Shown here piece after piece: positions 55,277 through 64,000 of a DNA stretch of 64,000 nucleotides. Below the pieces are notes generated by a model. It ran no database searches. It was not told the origin of the DNA and was given only the letters and a program-made list of their open reading frames with translations. The translations under genes were made by a program, and so were the position numbers. This DNA comes from CAVXYG01 sp963766005 (GTDB lineage: Bacteria; Actinomycetota; Actinomycetes; S36-B12; GCA-2699445): the NCBI GenBank assembly GCA_963766005.1, contig CAVXYG010000012.1, positions 124,001 through 188,000 of the forward strand, given 5' to 3'. The stretch's first letter is position 1, and each line of letters opens with the position of its first letter.

Positions 55277-57152
55277 GTGGCGCGTCGGAGGCGCCCGAGG
55301 ACCGGCGCTGCCGCCTGGTACGACCGCCGCACCACGACGGGTCCCCGACGTACCTCCCGAATCCGCCGCAGCGAGCTCGGCGCAGGAGTTCGACGTGCTT
55401 CCTGCGGGTCCCGCACGGCAGCCGGCGTCAGCCAGGTGGCGGTCCGGCAGGTGCACGACGCCGAGCCGGTCAGCGTCCGCGCCCGGCTGGACCGGACCGA
55501 CGCCTGGGGCAACCGCTGGTTCCGGGCGACGTTGCGCCAGGTCAACCCGGTCACGCGCTACCGGTTCCTGACCGACGGCGGGCCGATCGGCTACCGTGGA
55601 TCACGGCCGCAGGCCCGCGCCTGCACGACCCGACCGACGCCGGCGACTTCGTCAGCACCCTCGACCCCGGCGGGCCCGCGTGGCTGCCGCACGCCATCGC
55701 CTACCAGATCTTCCCCGACCGCTTCGCCCGCTCCGGCAGGTCGGAGAGCCCCCGCCGCCGTGGGCCGTGCCGCGGCCGTGGGCGGAGGTGCCGATCCCGG
55801 CCGGCCGGCAGAGCGCTCAGGTGTTCTATCGGCGGCGACCTGCCCGGCGTGACCGCGCACCTGGACCACATCGCCTCGCTCGGGGCGAACCTGTTGTACC
55901 TGACGCCGGTGTTCCCTGCGCCGTCCAACCATCGCTACAACGCCTCGACCTTCGACCGGGTCGACCCGCTGCTCGGCGGCGACGAGGCGTACCGGCGAGC
56001 TCATCGCCGCGGCTCATCGGCGGGGCATGCGGATCATCGGCGACCTGACGACCAACCACACCGGCACCGAGCACGAGTGGTTCACGGCGGCGGTCGCCGA
56101 CGCTGCCGGACCCGACGACCGGCTTCTACTACTTCACCGATCACCCGCGCGACTGGGTCGGCTGGATGGGGCACCGGGCGCTTCCGAAGCTCAACTACGC
56201 CAACCCAGAGGTCTTGCGGCGCCTGGTGACGGCGAGGATTCGCCCGTGCGGCGCTACCTGCGGCCGGACTTCGGGTTGGATGGCTGGCGCATCGACGTGG
56301 CCAACATGACCGGCCGGCACGGCGCGGCGGATCACAACGGCGACATCGCCGCCGCGATCCGCGCCACGGTGGCAGCCAGGAGCGCCCCGACGCCTACCTC
56401 GTCGGCAGAGCATTTCCACGACTTCACCGGCGACCTCGACGGCGCCGGCTGGCAGGGCGTCATGAACTACGCGGGGTTCACCAAGCCGCGTCTGGTCGTG
56501 GCTGACCCGCAAGGACCTGCCGCTGGACAACTGGATGGGCATCCCGTGGTCGGGGTGGCCGCACCTGCCCGGCTGGTCGGTCGTGGAGTCGATGCACGGC
56601 TTCTCCGCCGTCGGCTGGCGCAGCAGAGCGGCCAGCATGAGCATCATCTCCAGCCACGACTCCCCCCGCATCCGCACGATCACCGGCGATCCCGCGCTGG
56701 TGGCGGTGGCTGCCGCAGCGATGTTCACGCTGCCCGGTGTGCCCATGATCTGGGCCGGCGACGAGATCGGGATGGAAGGCCTTTCCGGCGAGGACGGCCG
56801 ACGTCCATTCCCCTGGCACCGACCCGACCAGTGGCACGCCGGCACGCTGCAGGCCTACCGCGCGCTGGCACGGGTGCGCGCCGGCAGTGAGGCGCTGCAG
56901 TCCGGATCGCTGCGGTGGCTGTATGCCGACGCCGACCGGCTCGTGTTCGTGCGCGAGATGGGGCAGGAGACCGTCCTGGTCATGCTGTCGCGAGCCCCCG
57001 GCCCCAGAATTTCGGTGCCAACCGCAGCATTGGGGCTGCAAGACCGCCAGGAATTCGAGAGTCTGTACCCAGTGAGTGCACACCCTGCGGACGACCCTCG
57101 GCTGTTGCCGGGCGACGGGCCGGGCGTCTGGGTATGGCGCTGGTGGTCGTAG
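55277..57152 (+). CDS. GH13 alpha-glucosidase/neopullulanase-type enzyme (frame broken)
   Basis: A glycoside hydrolase family 13 enzyme that cleaves alpha-1,4 glucans. GTG 55277 opens ARRRRPRTGAAAWYD, then PHHDGSPTYLPNPPQ. Later come AIAYQIFPDRFARSG and SLGANLLYLTPVFPAPSNHR, the GDLTTNHTGTEHEWF region, DGWRIDVANMTGRHG (nucleophile Asp), SAEHFHDF (Glu) and SSHDSPRIRT. The frame shifts by one base many times until about 56640, after which the last 500 bases read cleanly. It would break down imported maltodextrins. Confidence 0.8.
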
Positions 57153-57187
57153 CGTGACAGGCTCACCGTGAGTGAGGAAGGATCAAC

Positions 57188-58379
57188 ATGGCGCAGGTCG
57201 CATTCAGGCACGTCGAGAAGGTCTACGAGAACGGCTTCCATGCCGTCCACGACCTCAATCTTGAGATCGCCGACGGCGAGTTCCTCGTCCTGGTGGGTCC
57301 CTCCGGGTGCGGCAAGTCCACCGCGCTGCGGATGATCGCCGGGTTGGAGGACGTCTCCGGCGGCGATCTCGTCATCGGTGAGAAGCGCGTCAACGACCTG
57401 CCGCCGCAGGACCGCGACATCGCGATGGTCTTTCAGTCCTACGCCCTCTACCCGCACATGTCCGTGGCCGACAACATCGCCTACGGCCTGAAGCTGCGCA
57501 AGATGCCCAAGCAAGAGATCGACGAGCGCATCAAACGCGCAGCGGACATGCTGGAACTGACGGCGAACCTCGACCGCAAGCCGGCGCAGTTGTCCGGCGG
57601 TCAGCGGCAGCGTGTCGCGATGGGCCGCGCGATCGTGCGCCAGCCGCAGGTGTTCCTGATGGATGAGCCGCTGTCCAACCTGGATGCGAAGCTGCGCGTG
57701 CAGATGCGCGCCGAGATCTCTTCGGTAGTCCGCTCCCTGGGAACGACCACGGTGTACGTGACGCACGACCAGATCGAGGCCATGACCATGGGCGACCGGA
57801 TGGCCGTCATGAAGGCCGGCTACCTGCAGCAGTCCGGCACCCCGCAAGAGGTCTACGACCGGCCGAACAACATCTTCGTCGCCCAGTTCGTCGGCTCGCC
57901 GCCGATGAACCTGGTGCAGGCGCGGCTGGAGCGCGGCCCGGACGGCGGCTCCATCTCCATCGGCAGGTCGAGGCTGAAGGTGCCGGAGTCGGTCTTCGAC
58001 AACCGCCCCGGGCTGGCCGCCTACGCCGGCAGATCGGTAGCCATCGGAGCCCGCAGCGAGGACATGGACGATGCCTCGCTGAAGCCGGAGATCCCCGCCG
58101 ACCAGCGGCTCAACGGCAAGGTCACCCTGGTGGAGGCCCTCGGCTCCGAGATCGTGGTCCACTTCACCCTCGACGGCCAGCGGGTCGAGACCGAGGACAC
58201 CAGGCTCATCGCCCAGGAGACCGGCGAACAAGCAGCTCGGCGACGAATCCGGGCTCGTGAAGTGGGTGGCCTCGTTCGCCCCGCGCTCGCGCGTCCGGAT
58301 GGGCGACGATGTCGAGATCGCCGTTGACGTCGAGCGACTGCACTGGTTCGACCCGGACTCCGGCGAAGCGATCCGCTAG
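57188..58379 (+). CDS. malK: Sugar ABC transporter ATPase MalK/MsmX-type
   Basis: The ATPase that drives maltodextrin import. Walker A is GPSGCGKST, the signature LSGGQRQRVAMGRAI, Walker B VFLMDEPLSNLDAK, and the H-loop VYVTHDQIEAM. The C-terminal regulatory TOBE-like domain follows. GGAAGGATC lies before ATG 57188. The first 1,040 bases are in one frame. One extra base near 58227 displaces the last part, which reads KQLGDESGLVKWVASFAPRS in the corrected frame and ends at 58379, giving about 397 residues. Confidence 0.92.
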
Positions 58380-58418
58380 GTCGGTCCCCCGGCGGCGCGG
58401 TCCTTCGACGGAGGCAGC

Positions 58419-59717
58419 ATGGCGCTGAAGATCACCGGTTCGCTCGACGGCAAGGACCTGCTGTTCCTGCCGTGGTCGACTCCGTTGGAGGAGTGGCCGC
58501 CGGACTACGTCGTGGCACTGCCGCGCGGCATCTCCCGCCACGTCGTGCGGTTCACGCGCATCGAGCGACAAGGTGTTCGCGCTGAAGGAGATCAGCGCGG
58601 CGCTCGCCGAGCACGAGTACGACATGCTGCTGCGTCTGCGGAAGCTGGGCGTCCCGTGCGTGAAGGCGGTCGGCGTCGTGCGCAACCGCACCGACGAGGC
58701 CGGGGAGCCGCTCGATGCCGATTCTCATCACCCGCCACCTGCCGTTCTCGCTGCCGTACCGGGCGCTGTTCTCCGGCCAGTTGCGCGACGACACGTCACC
58801 CGGCTGATCGATGCGCTGGTGCTGCTCCTGGTCCGGCTGCACCTCGTGGCGTTCGCTCTGGAAGGACTGCTCGCTGTCCAACACGCTGTTCCGGCGGGAT
58901 GCCGGCGACTTCGCCGCCTACCTGGTGGATGCCGAGACCGGCGAACTGCACGAGCACGATCAGCGACGGGATGCGCTGGTACGACATCGACACCGCCACC
59001 ACGCAACATCGCCGGTGAGCTGATGGACCTGCAGGCCGGCGGGAAATTGCCCGGCCACATCGATCCGGTGGCGGTCGCGCTGGAGCTGCCCCAGCGCTAC
59101 GAGAGCCTGTGGAAGTTGCTCAACCGGCGGATCACGTGACCCGGGAGGACCGGCACGAACTCGACAGCCACATCCGGCAGCTGAACGACCTCGGCTTCGA
59201 CATCGGCGAGCTGCAGGTGGCGGGCTCCGGCTCCACCGGCCGCGTCAAGGTGCGCGCCAAGGTCGTGGACCCCGACCATCACAGCCGGCGGCTGATGCGC
59301 CTGACCGGACTGGACGTCGGCGAGAACCAGGCGCGCCGGCTGCTGAACGACATGGATGCCTACCGGGCCAGCCAGCGGACGGCGGGCAACCCCACGAGCC
59401 CGCGACGAGCAGGTCTGCGCCCACCGGTGGCTGACCGAGGTCTTCGAACCGGTCGTCTCGGCGGTGCCGGAGGAGCTGGTCGGGAAGCTCGAGCCGGCGG
59501 AGCTGTTCCACGAGGTACTGGAGCACCGGTGGTTCCTGTCGGAGCGGCTGGGCCACGACGTCGGGCATGGAGACCGCGGTGCTCACGTCCTACATCGACG
59601 AGGTGCCTGCGGGCCAAGCCCGACGAGCAGGCGGTGCTCGGGTCGCGCAGCGGGCGTGTCAGCGACGACACGCAGGAGATCCGGCTGGTGCTGCCGAAGC
59701 GGCAGGGGGACCGTTAG
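58419..59717 (+). CDS. DUF4032/LPS-kinase-like protein (frame broken)
   Basis: An actinobacterial DUF4032 protein with a kinase-like fold. ALKITGSLDGKDLLFLPW starts it, then SRHVVRFTRI, EISAALAEHEYDMLLRLRKL, GKLPGHIDPVAVALELPQRY, and a conserved C-terminal VKVRAKVVDPDHHSRRLMRL and LTSYIDEV. ATG 58419 has GGAGG nine bases upstream. The frame breaks repeatedly (for example near 58570, 58720, 58785, 59395 and 59600). It follows the maltodextrin operon on the same strand. Function unknown. Confidence 0.72.
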
Positions 59718-59742
59718 CGGCGCGGCCGACCCTCGCTGAGGT

Positions 59743-60468
59743 CTACGTGAGCAGTCCGTGCTGCCCGGCGACCTCGTCCACCTTGGCCCAGATCCGGGAA
59801 CGCACCATGGGGGAGTTCATCTCGTTCATGTGATTGACGCGGCCCATGATGATGTCGTCCACCGGCAGGTCCGGATTCACCTGCAGATGCCGCACGTGCT
59901 CCTCCTCGGTGGCGATGAGGATGTTGTGGGCGCCGGGAACGTCGATGTGCGCGTCGGTGTACGGGCGGATGAACAGCTCGTGCGTGCTGTAGATGTTCGT
60001 GACGCGCGAGGCGATCTGCGGCAGGTCGCGGTGCAGCGCGTCGAGGAAGGCCGAGCCCTCCGCCATATCGGCAACGGCGGGGGCCACGACCTTGCCCCGG
60101 CGACCCAGCACGTTCGCCACGCGCGTCGCGCTCGCGGCGCCGGACCACGGTGCCCCGACGCTGATCACGTGCAGGACCTGCTCCGGATGATCGATCGCGT
60201 AGCGCAGGACCGCGAGGCCGCCTTGCGAGTGCCCGACGAGGACGACCGGTTCGTCAGGACTGCGTCCCATCGCGGTGAGTCCCGAGCGGATGTCCTGGCC
60301 GAGGTGCAGCTGGGAGTGGTGCAGCGGGAGCGTGACCCCGAAGGAGGCCAGGGTGATGAGGAAGGCGTTCGGGTGGCGCCGCAGCACCTGCCGCATCATC
60401 AGCGTGGCCGCGAGCCCGCGGATGGCGGTGCCGGCCACGATCGGGACCGCGAGCGTCATGGTCGCCAT
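59743..60468 (-). CDS. Alpha/beta hydrolase (lipase-like)
   Basis: A 241-residue serine hydrolase with the nucleophile elbow VLVGHSQGGLAVLRYA, then VISVGAPWSGAASATRVANV and NIYSTHELFIRPYTDAHIDV. The His is in GAHNILIATEEEHVRHL. The N-terminus AGTAIRGLAATLMMRQVLRR is an amphipathic or signal-like stretch. ATG 60468. It is convergent with DUF4032 and 16 bases from the ROK gene on the same strand. Its substrate is unknown. Confidence 0.82.
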   Translation of the reverse strand: MATMTLAVPIVAGTAIRGLAATLMMRQVLRRHPNAFLITLASFGVTLPLHHSQLHLGQDIRSGLTAMGRSPDEPVVLVGHSQGGLAVLRYAIDHPEQVLHVISVGAPWSGAASATRVANVLGRRGKVVAPAVADMAEGSAFLDALHRDLPQIASRVTNIYSTHELFIRPYTDAHIDVPGAHNILIATEEEHVRHLQVNPDLPVDDIIMGRVNHMNEMNSPMVRSRIWAKVDEVAGQHGLLT

Positions 60469-60484
60469 CCTGCCACCGCCGCGC

Positions 60485-61333
60485 TCACCGCAGCGCCGAC
60501 TCGGCCAGGACGAACGCCCCGCGTACCCCGGCCTGGTCGCCCAGCCCTGGCGGCACCAGCCGGGGGACCGGCACGTAGCCGCCGATGATCTCGGCGAGCC
60601 TCGGCCGGACCAGGTCGTGCAGGTGCGGCTGCGATCCGACGCCGCCGCCGAGGACGACGACATCGCTGGACAGCGTGAGGACGAGATCGGCCAGGCCGGT
60701 CGCCACCAGGTACGCCTGGTGCCGCCACACCGGATGGTCCGGGGAGAGGTCGTGCGCCGGGACGCCCTGCTGGGCGGCGATGGCCGGTCCGGCGCAGACG
60801 CCCTCCCAGCAATTGCCGTGATAGGGGCAGATCCCCTGCGCCGGGGCGCCGGGGATGCGCAGGTGGCCCATCTCGGGGTGGCGGGCGCCGTGCAGGACCC
60901 GGCCGTCGATGATAGCGCCACCGCCGATCCCGGTGCCGATGGTGAGGTAGAGCATCGAGTCGCTTCCCGTCCCGGCGCCGTGGTGCCATTCGGCCAGGGC
61001 GGCGGCGTTGACATCGGTGTCGAACGCCAGCGGCGCGCTGATGCCGTGCTGCCGCAGCAGGCCGACCACGTCGACGTTGCTCCAGCCGGGCTTCGGCGTC
61101 GTCGTCACGTGGCCGTAGGTCGCGGAGCCCGGGTTGGGATCGCACGGGCCGAAGCTGCCGAAGCCCACAGCATCGACCGGGCCGTTGGCGAGGAGGAACT
61201 CCGCGGTGCGGCGCATCGTGGCGACCGGATCCTGACCGGTCGGGAATCGCTCCTCGGCGAGCACGCCCTCCTCGGTGCCCACCGCGACGACGGTCTTCGT
61301 GCCGCCGGATTCGATGCCGCCCACTCGCGCCAT
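60485..61333 (-). CDS. ROK-family sugar kinase (fructokinase-like)
   Basis: A 282-residue ROK kinase that phosphorylates a free sugar with ATP. The N-terminal ATP motif is GGIESGGTKTVVAVG. The ROK zinc loop is RHPEMGHLRIPGAPAQGICP followed by YHGNCWEGVCAGPAI, with the His and Cys ligands. LTIGTGIGGGAIIDG is the substrate loop. That zinc-loop pattern favours fructokinase over glucokinase. ATG 61333 was chosen because it starts the family. It lies near the maltodextrin operon and could process its sugars. Confidence 0.88.
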   Translation of the reverse strand: MARVGGIESGGTKTVVAVGTEEGVLAEERFPTGQDPVATMRRTAEFLLANGPVDAVGFGSFGPCDPNPGSATYGHVTTTPKPGWSNVDVVGLLRQHGISAPLAFDTDVNAAALAEWHHGAGTGSDSMLYLTIGTGIGGGAIIDGRVLHGARHPEMGHLRIPGAPAQGICPYHGNCWEGVCAGPAIAAQQGVPAHDLSPDHPVWRHQAYLVATGLADLVLTLSSDVVVLGGGVGSQPHLHDLVRPRLAEIIGGYVPVPRLVPPGLGDQAGVRGAFVLAESALR

Positions 61334-61651
61334 CAGCTGTGCACCGTCACGAGGTGATCCGCCGTCCTGTCTCAGGGGAGGCTCACGCTCCCTCCGACAC
61401 CGCCAGCCGATCCACCGCCTCAACACGGTGCGTTGTCGACCGTGCTCCCAGCGTAGTGCTCGGCGGGGTTCGAGCGCGGGTTCGACCCGCTGGAGCTGGC
61501 GTCGTCCCAGGAGGTGTCCGGACACGACGCGCCAGCAGGCCGAGGAGAGCAGGTGGCGGTCCTGTTGCGGTCTCGACCCCAGATCGGCGGAGGGTCGGTC
61601 TCGGGAAGGGAACGGACGTTGCCGGTGGGCCGACGGGATCGAGCAGGTGCG
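61334..61651. other. Intergenic stretch, no gene recognised
   Basis: About 320 bases upstream of the ROK gene and downstream of the MFS gene. No recognisable gene. Confidence 0.5.
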
Positions 61652-62974
61652 TCAGGCCGAAGCGCTTCCGGCGAGCACGCGCGGATCGGAGGATGCTGCC
61701 GGGGCGTCGTCCGCCACCGGCATGCCGCAGATCTCTGGATCCGCGGCGCGTGCCGCATCCTCCCTCGCGACTTCCGCCTCATCGGCGGCCTGCTCCAGCG
61801 CCGACGTGCGCGGCGTACGCGACCAGAACACGACGGTCGCGATCAGGGCGCCGGCGGCGGCGATGAGGAACGATGGACCCGGGCCTACCGAGTCGATCAC
61901 CACCCCGGCCAGGGAGATGCCGGCCGCTGTTCCCAGGGACAGCCCGCTGCCCAGCATGGCCAGGCTCTCCGTGAGCCGTGTCCGCTCTGACATCCGCTCT
62001 GCCAGGCCGAACGTCCCGATCATGACCACGGAGAAGTTCAACCCCAGCAGGAACGTGACGACGGCGAACACGGGCACGTCGGAGATGAACGCCAGCGGCA
62101 GGATAGCCGCGCTGAGCGTCAGGGTGCCCAAGCGCACCTGGGCGGTCAACGACCAGCGGCGGCGGGTGGCGCCGAGGATGATGCCGCTGATGAGGCTGCC
62201 GGTGGACATCGCTGCCAGCAGCAGCCCGGTCGATGCCGGAGCGTTCTCCTGCGCGAAGGCGACGGTCGAGACGTTGAGGGCCCCGAACATCGCTCCCATC
62301 GCCAGCATCATGATGAACAGGGTTCCCAGTCCCGGGGTGCGCACGACATGGCCCTTGGGCCGCGGTGCGCTCGTGGCTCCGGACGGCGGCGGCGCCGTGC
62401 GGCGCTGGGCGGCCAACCAGAGCCCGCCGACCGACAGCGCGAGCATCCCGGCCAGGATCGGTGCTGCCGGGGAAAGAGCCAGGGCAAGGGTGGAGGCGAG
62501 GACGGGGCCGATCACGAAGGACAACTCGTCGGCGACCGACTCGTAGGCGAACGCTGAAGACCGCTCGGAGCCGTTGCGGGCGATGCCAACCCATCGGGTG
62601 CGCGTCATGGCACCGAGGTTGGGCGCGCTCATCCCGGCGACGGAGGCGAGCAGGAACCACAGCGGGACGGGCCAGCCGAAGCCGACCGCGGCCGCCAGCA
62701 GCAGGAACGCCGAGACGTGGACGGCCAGCAGCATCGGGATCGCCCTGGACTGGCCGATGATGTCGACCAGGCGCGCGTTGTACGGGGCGATGACGGCCAG
62801 CGAGATCGTCATCGTGGCCGTGACCGCGCCGGCAACCGCGTAGGCGCCGGATTGCCCGACGATCAGCAGGGTCAGCCCCAGCCCGACCATGCCCATCGGC
62901 AGCCGACCGATGATGCCGGCGAGCATCATCGGCGCCACGCCGGGGCGCCGGAAAAGTCGGGAAGTTGGGGCCAT
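61652..62974 (-). CDS. MFS transporter
   Basis: A 440-residue major facilitator superfamily protein with 12 predicted helices: LAGIIGRLPMGMVGLGLTLL, then VAGAVTATMTISLAVIAPYN (containing the A-loop), a central loop with TAPPPSGATSAPRPKG, and later helices (FIMMLAMGAMFGALNVST). Substrate is unknown; it resembles small-molecule exporters. The gene ends in a charged tail. It is divergent from the RNA-ligase-like gene. Confidence 0.85.
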   Translation of the reverse strand: MAPTSRLFRRPGVAPMMLAGIIGRLPMGMVGLGLTLLIVGQSGAYAVAGAVTATMTISLAVIAPYNARLVDIIGQSRAIPMLLAVHVSAFLLLAAAVGFGWPVPLWFLLASVAGMSAPNLGAMTRTRWVGIARNGSERSSAFAYESVADELSFVIGPVLASTLALALSPAAPILAGMLALSVGGLWLAAQRRTAPPPSGATSAPRPKGHVVRTPGLGTLFIMMLAMGAMFGALNVSTVAFAQENAPASTGLLLAAMSTGSLISGIILGATRRRWSLTAQVRLGTLTLSAAILPLAFISDVPVFAVVTFLLGLNFSVVMIGTFGLAERMSERTRLTESLAMLGSGLSLGTAAGISLAGVVIDSVGPGPSFLIAAAGALIATVVFWSRTPRTSALEQAADEAEVAREDAARAADPEICGMPVADDAPAASSDPRVLAGSASA

Positions 62975-63200
62975 GCTCCCGTTCTACCCGGGCAGCGCCG
63001 CGACAAACGGTATCCAGGCAGCTCCCGGGGGACAGGCGTGCTGCCGGCGTGCACAGGCGATGACCGGTCAGGACCCGGGGAAGTGCGTCTCGGACAGCGT
63101 GCCGTCTGGGCTGCGGCCGACTCCCGCGCAACCCGTCTGTGCGCCGGCGGCAGAGCCGGGGAGTCCGGTCGCCTCGCAGTCGAGGCACCACACTGGTGGC

Positions 63201-63839
63201 ATGACATCGGCCAACGTGGGCCCGGGGGGTGCACCGGACGGAGCGTCGCCGTGGCCGCTGCTGGCCGAGCCTGCCACGAGTGCTCCGAGCGGGGACGTGC
63301 TGCGCCGGTGGCGTGCCGACGGCCGGCCCTTCCTGGCGGTCGTGCTGCTGCTGCACCCGGCGGGCGAGCTGACGAGCCGAATCGCGGCCGTGGCGCGTGC
63401 GCTGCACCCGTGGTGCCTGCCCTCGGCGCCGGGACAGCCGCACGTGACGCTGGCGGCGCTGGGCACCGACGCTGCTGCCGCCCGACGTGTCCAAGCCGTT
63501 CTTCGCCAGGCGGCACCGGCTGAGGTCGTGGTGGGCGGGGCCGACTCCTTCGGGGCCGCGGCGTTCCTCCACGCAGGCGGCCCCGACCTCCCCTGGCTGC
63601 GCGGCGCAGTGCTGGACGCGGCCGGGAGCGAGGCCGCCGCCCCGGATGCTTGGGTGCCGCACGTCAGCGTGGGCACGTACCGCTGGCCGATGGCTCGGCG
63701 GCACCTCTCGGCGCGGCTGGCCCCGTGGCGCGGCTGCTCGCCGGTGGTCGCGCGCGGTCGGCCGGTCGTGCTCATGGTGGATCGCGGCAGTCGGTACGGT
63801 CGGCTGCTGCGCGTGCCGCCATCGCCGCACCACTGGTGA
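63201..63839 (+). CDS. 2'-5' RNA ligase/cyclic phosphodiesterase superfamily protein
   Basis: A 212-residue protein of the 2H phosphoesterase superfamily. The two catalytic HxT/S motifs are HVTL (in PSAPGQPHVTLAALG) and HVSV (in DAWVPHVSVGTYRW). Family members hydrolyse 2',3'-cyclic phosphates. ATG 63201 follows CACACT by six bases, a leaderless start. The gene ends 34 bases before the tandem repeat region. Confidence 0.85.
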   Translation: MTSANVGPGGAPDGASPWPLLAEPATSAPSGDVLRRWRADGRPFLAVVLLLHPAGELTSRIAAVARALHPWCLPSAPGQPHVTLAALGTDAAAARRVQAVLRQAAPAEVVVGGADSFGAAAFLHAGGPDLPWLRGAVLDAAGSEAAAPDAWVPHVSVGTYRWPMARRHLSARLAPWRGCSPVVARGRPVVLMVDRGSRYGRLLRVPPSPHHW

Positions 63840-63873
63840 CGGGCAGCAGGAGTCGTCCGGCGGCCGCCCCGCC

Positions 63874-64000
63874 GAGCCGAGCGTGTGCGGGGCTGAGCCG
63901 AGCGTGTGCGGTGCTGAGCCGAGCGTGTGCGGGGCCGAGCCGAGCGTGTGCGGGGCCGAGCCGAGCGCGTGCGGTGCTGAGCCGAGCGTGTGCGGGGCTG
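63874..64000. repeat. 21-bp tandem repeat, at least six units
   Basis: The unit GAGCCGAGCGTGTGCGGGGCT begins at 63874, 63895, 63916, 63937, 63958 and 63979, with one or two variable bases. It runs to the window edge. One frame encodes EPSVCGA repeats. No start is visible within the window; it could be a non-coding minisatellite or part of a repetitive protein. Confidence 0.85.

Noticed and set aside
51349..59717. Programmed frameshifting in the maltodextrin genes
   Set aside because: Shifts are too many, in different contexts, and mostly insertions. They fit consensus error better.
63874..64000. CRISPR-like array
   Set aside because: Units abut directly with no spacers, so it is a tandem repeat.

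Overview
The window is high-GC DNA (roughly 70% by eye) from an actinobacterium (Actinomycetota). Four things point there: the block of nitrobindin/FABP, Fur, YgfZ, D-aminoacyl-tRNA deacylase and DUF2516; the actinobacteria-associated families DUF3048, DUF3263, DUF5709 and DUF4032; an XPB helicase beside a helicase-associated protein; and many leaderless genes whose -10 hexamer (TANNNT) lies 6-7 bases before an ATG or GTG. No ribosomal RNA or other genus-level marker is present, so I go no further.

Layout. 0-6.5 kb: penicillin-acylase end, 5-formyltetrahydrofolate cyclo-ligase, then galU, a MoeA/gephyrin-like Glp, a RimJ-type acetyltransferase and a GlpR/SepX-like membrane protein (a cell-division neighbourhood). 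6.5-12 kb: tRNA-Ala, a DUF3048 lipoprotein and the Fur/YgfZ block. 12-20 kb: zinc-ribbon protein, XPB helicase and partner, groEL with two CIRCE operators. 21-31 kb: cspA, threonine synthase under a SAM-I riboswitch, glycosyltransferase, CPBP protease, membrane protein, DUF2252, and a two-gene cassette (AAA/DUF3696 ATPase plus a protein with an HDR motif). 31-46 kb: Ca/cation antiporter, FeS-type photolyase, iron alcohol dehydrogenase, a SigB/HrdD-like sigma factor, fumarase, an orphan sugar-binding lipoprotein, DUF389 and small stress genes. 46-50 kb: esterase and a small islet bounded by a duplicated tRNA-Thr 3' end. 50-61 kb: deoC, then a maltodextrin operon (malE, malF, malG, GH13, malK), a DUF4032 gene, a hydrolase and a ROK sugar kinase. 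61-64 kb: MFS exporter, 2'-5' RNA ligase-like protein, 21-bp tandem repeat.

The most notable regulatory structure is at 36.6-37 kb. A sigma-R/sigma-H type promoter (GGGAAT-N18-GTT) starts transcription at, or within a base or two of, an RNA that folds like a SAM-I/IV clan riboswitch, including an 8-bp loop pseudoknot. That RNA is the leader of the alternative sigma factor. A second, canonical SAM-I aptamer precedes thrC, and its P1 helix overlaps the ribosome binding site.

Sequence quality is uneven. Single indels break DUF3048, the zinc-ribbon protein, the antiporter, the photolyase and DUF389. The maltodextrin operon carries dozens, mostly one-base insertions, although the protein reads well once frames are joined. 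Consensus error is the simplest explanation, and coordinates of those genes span the joined frames.
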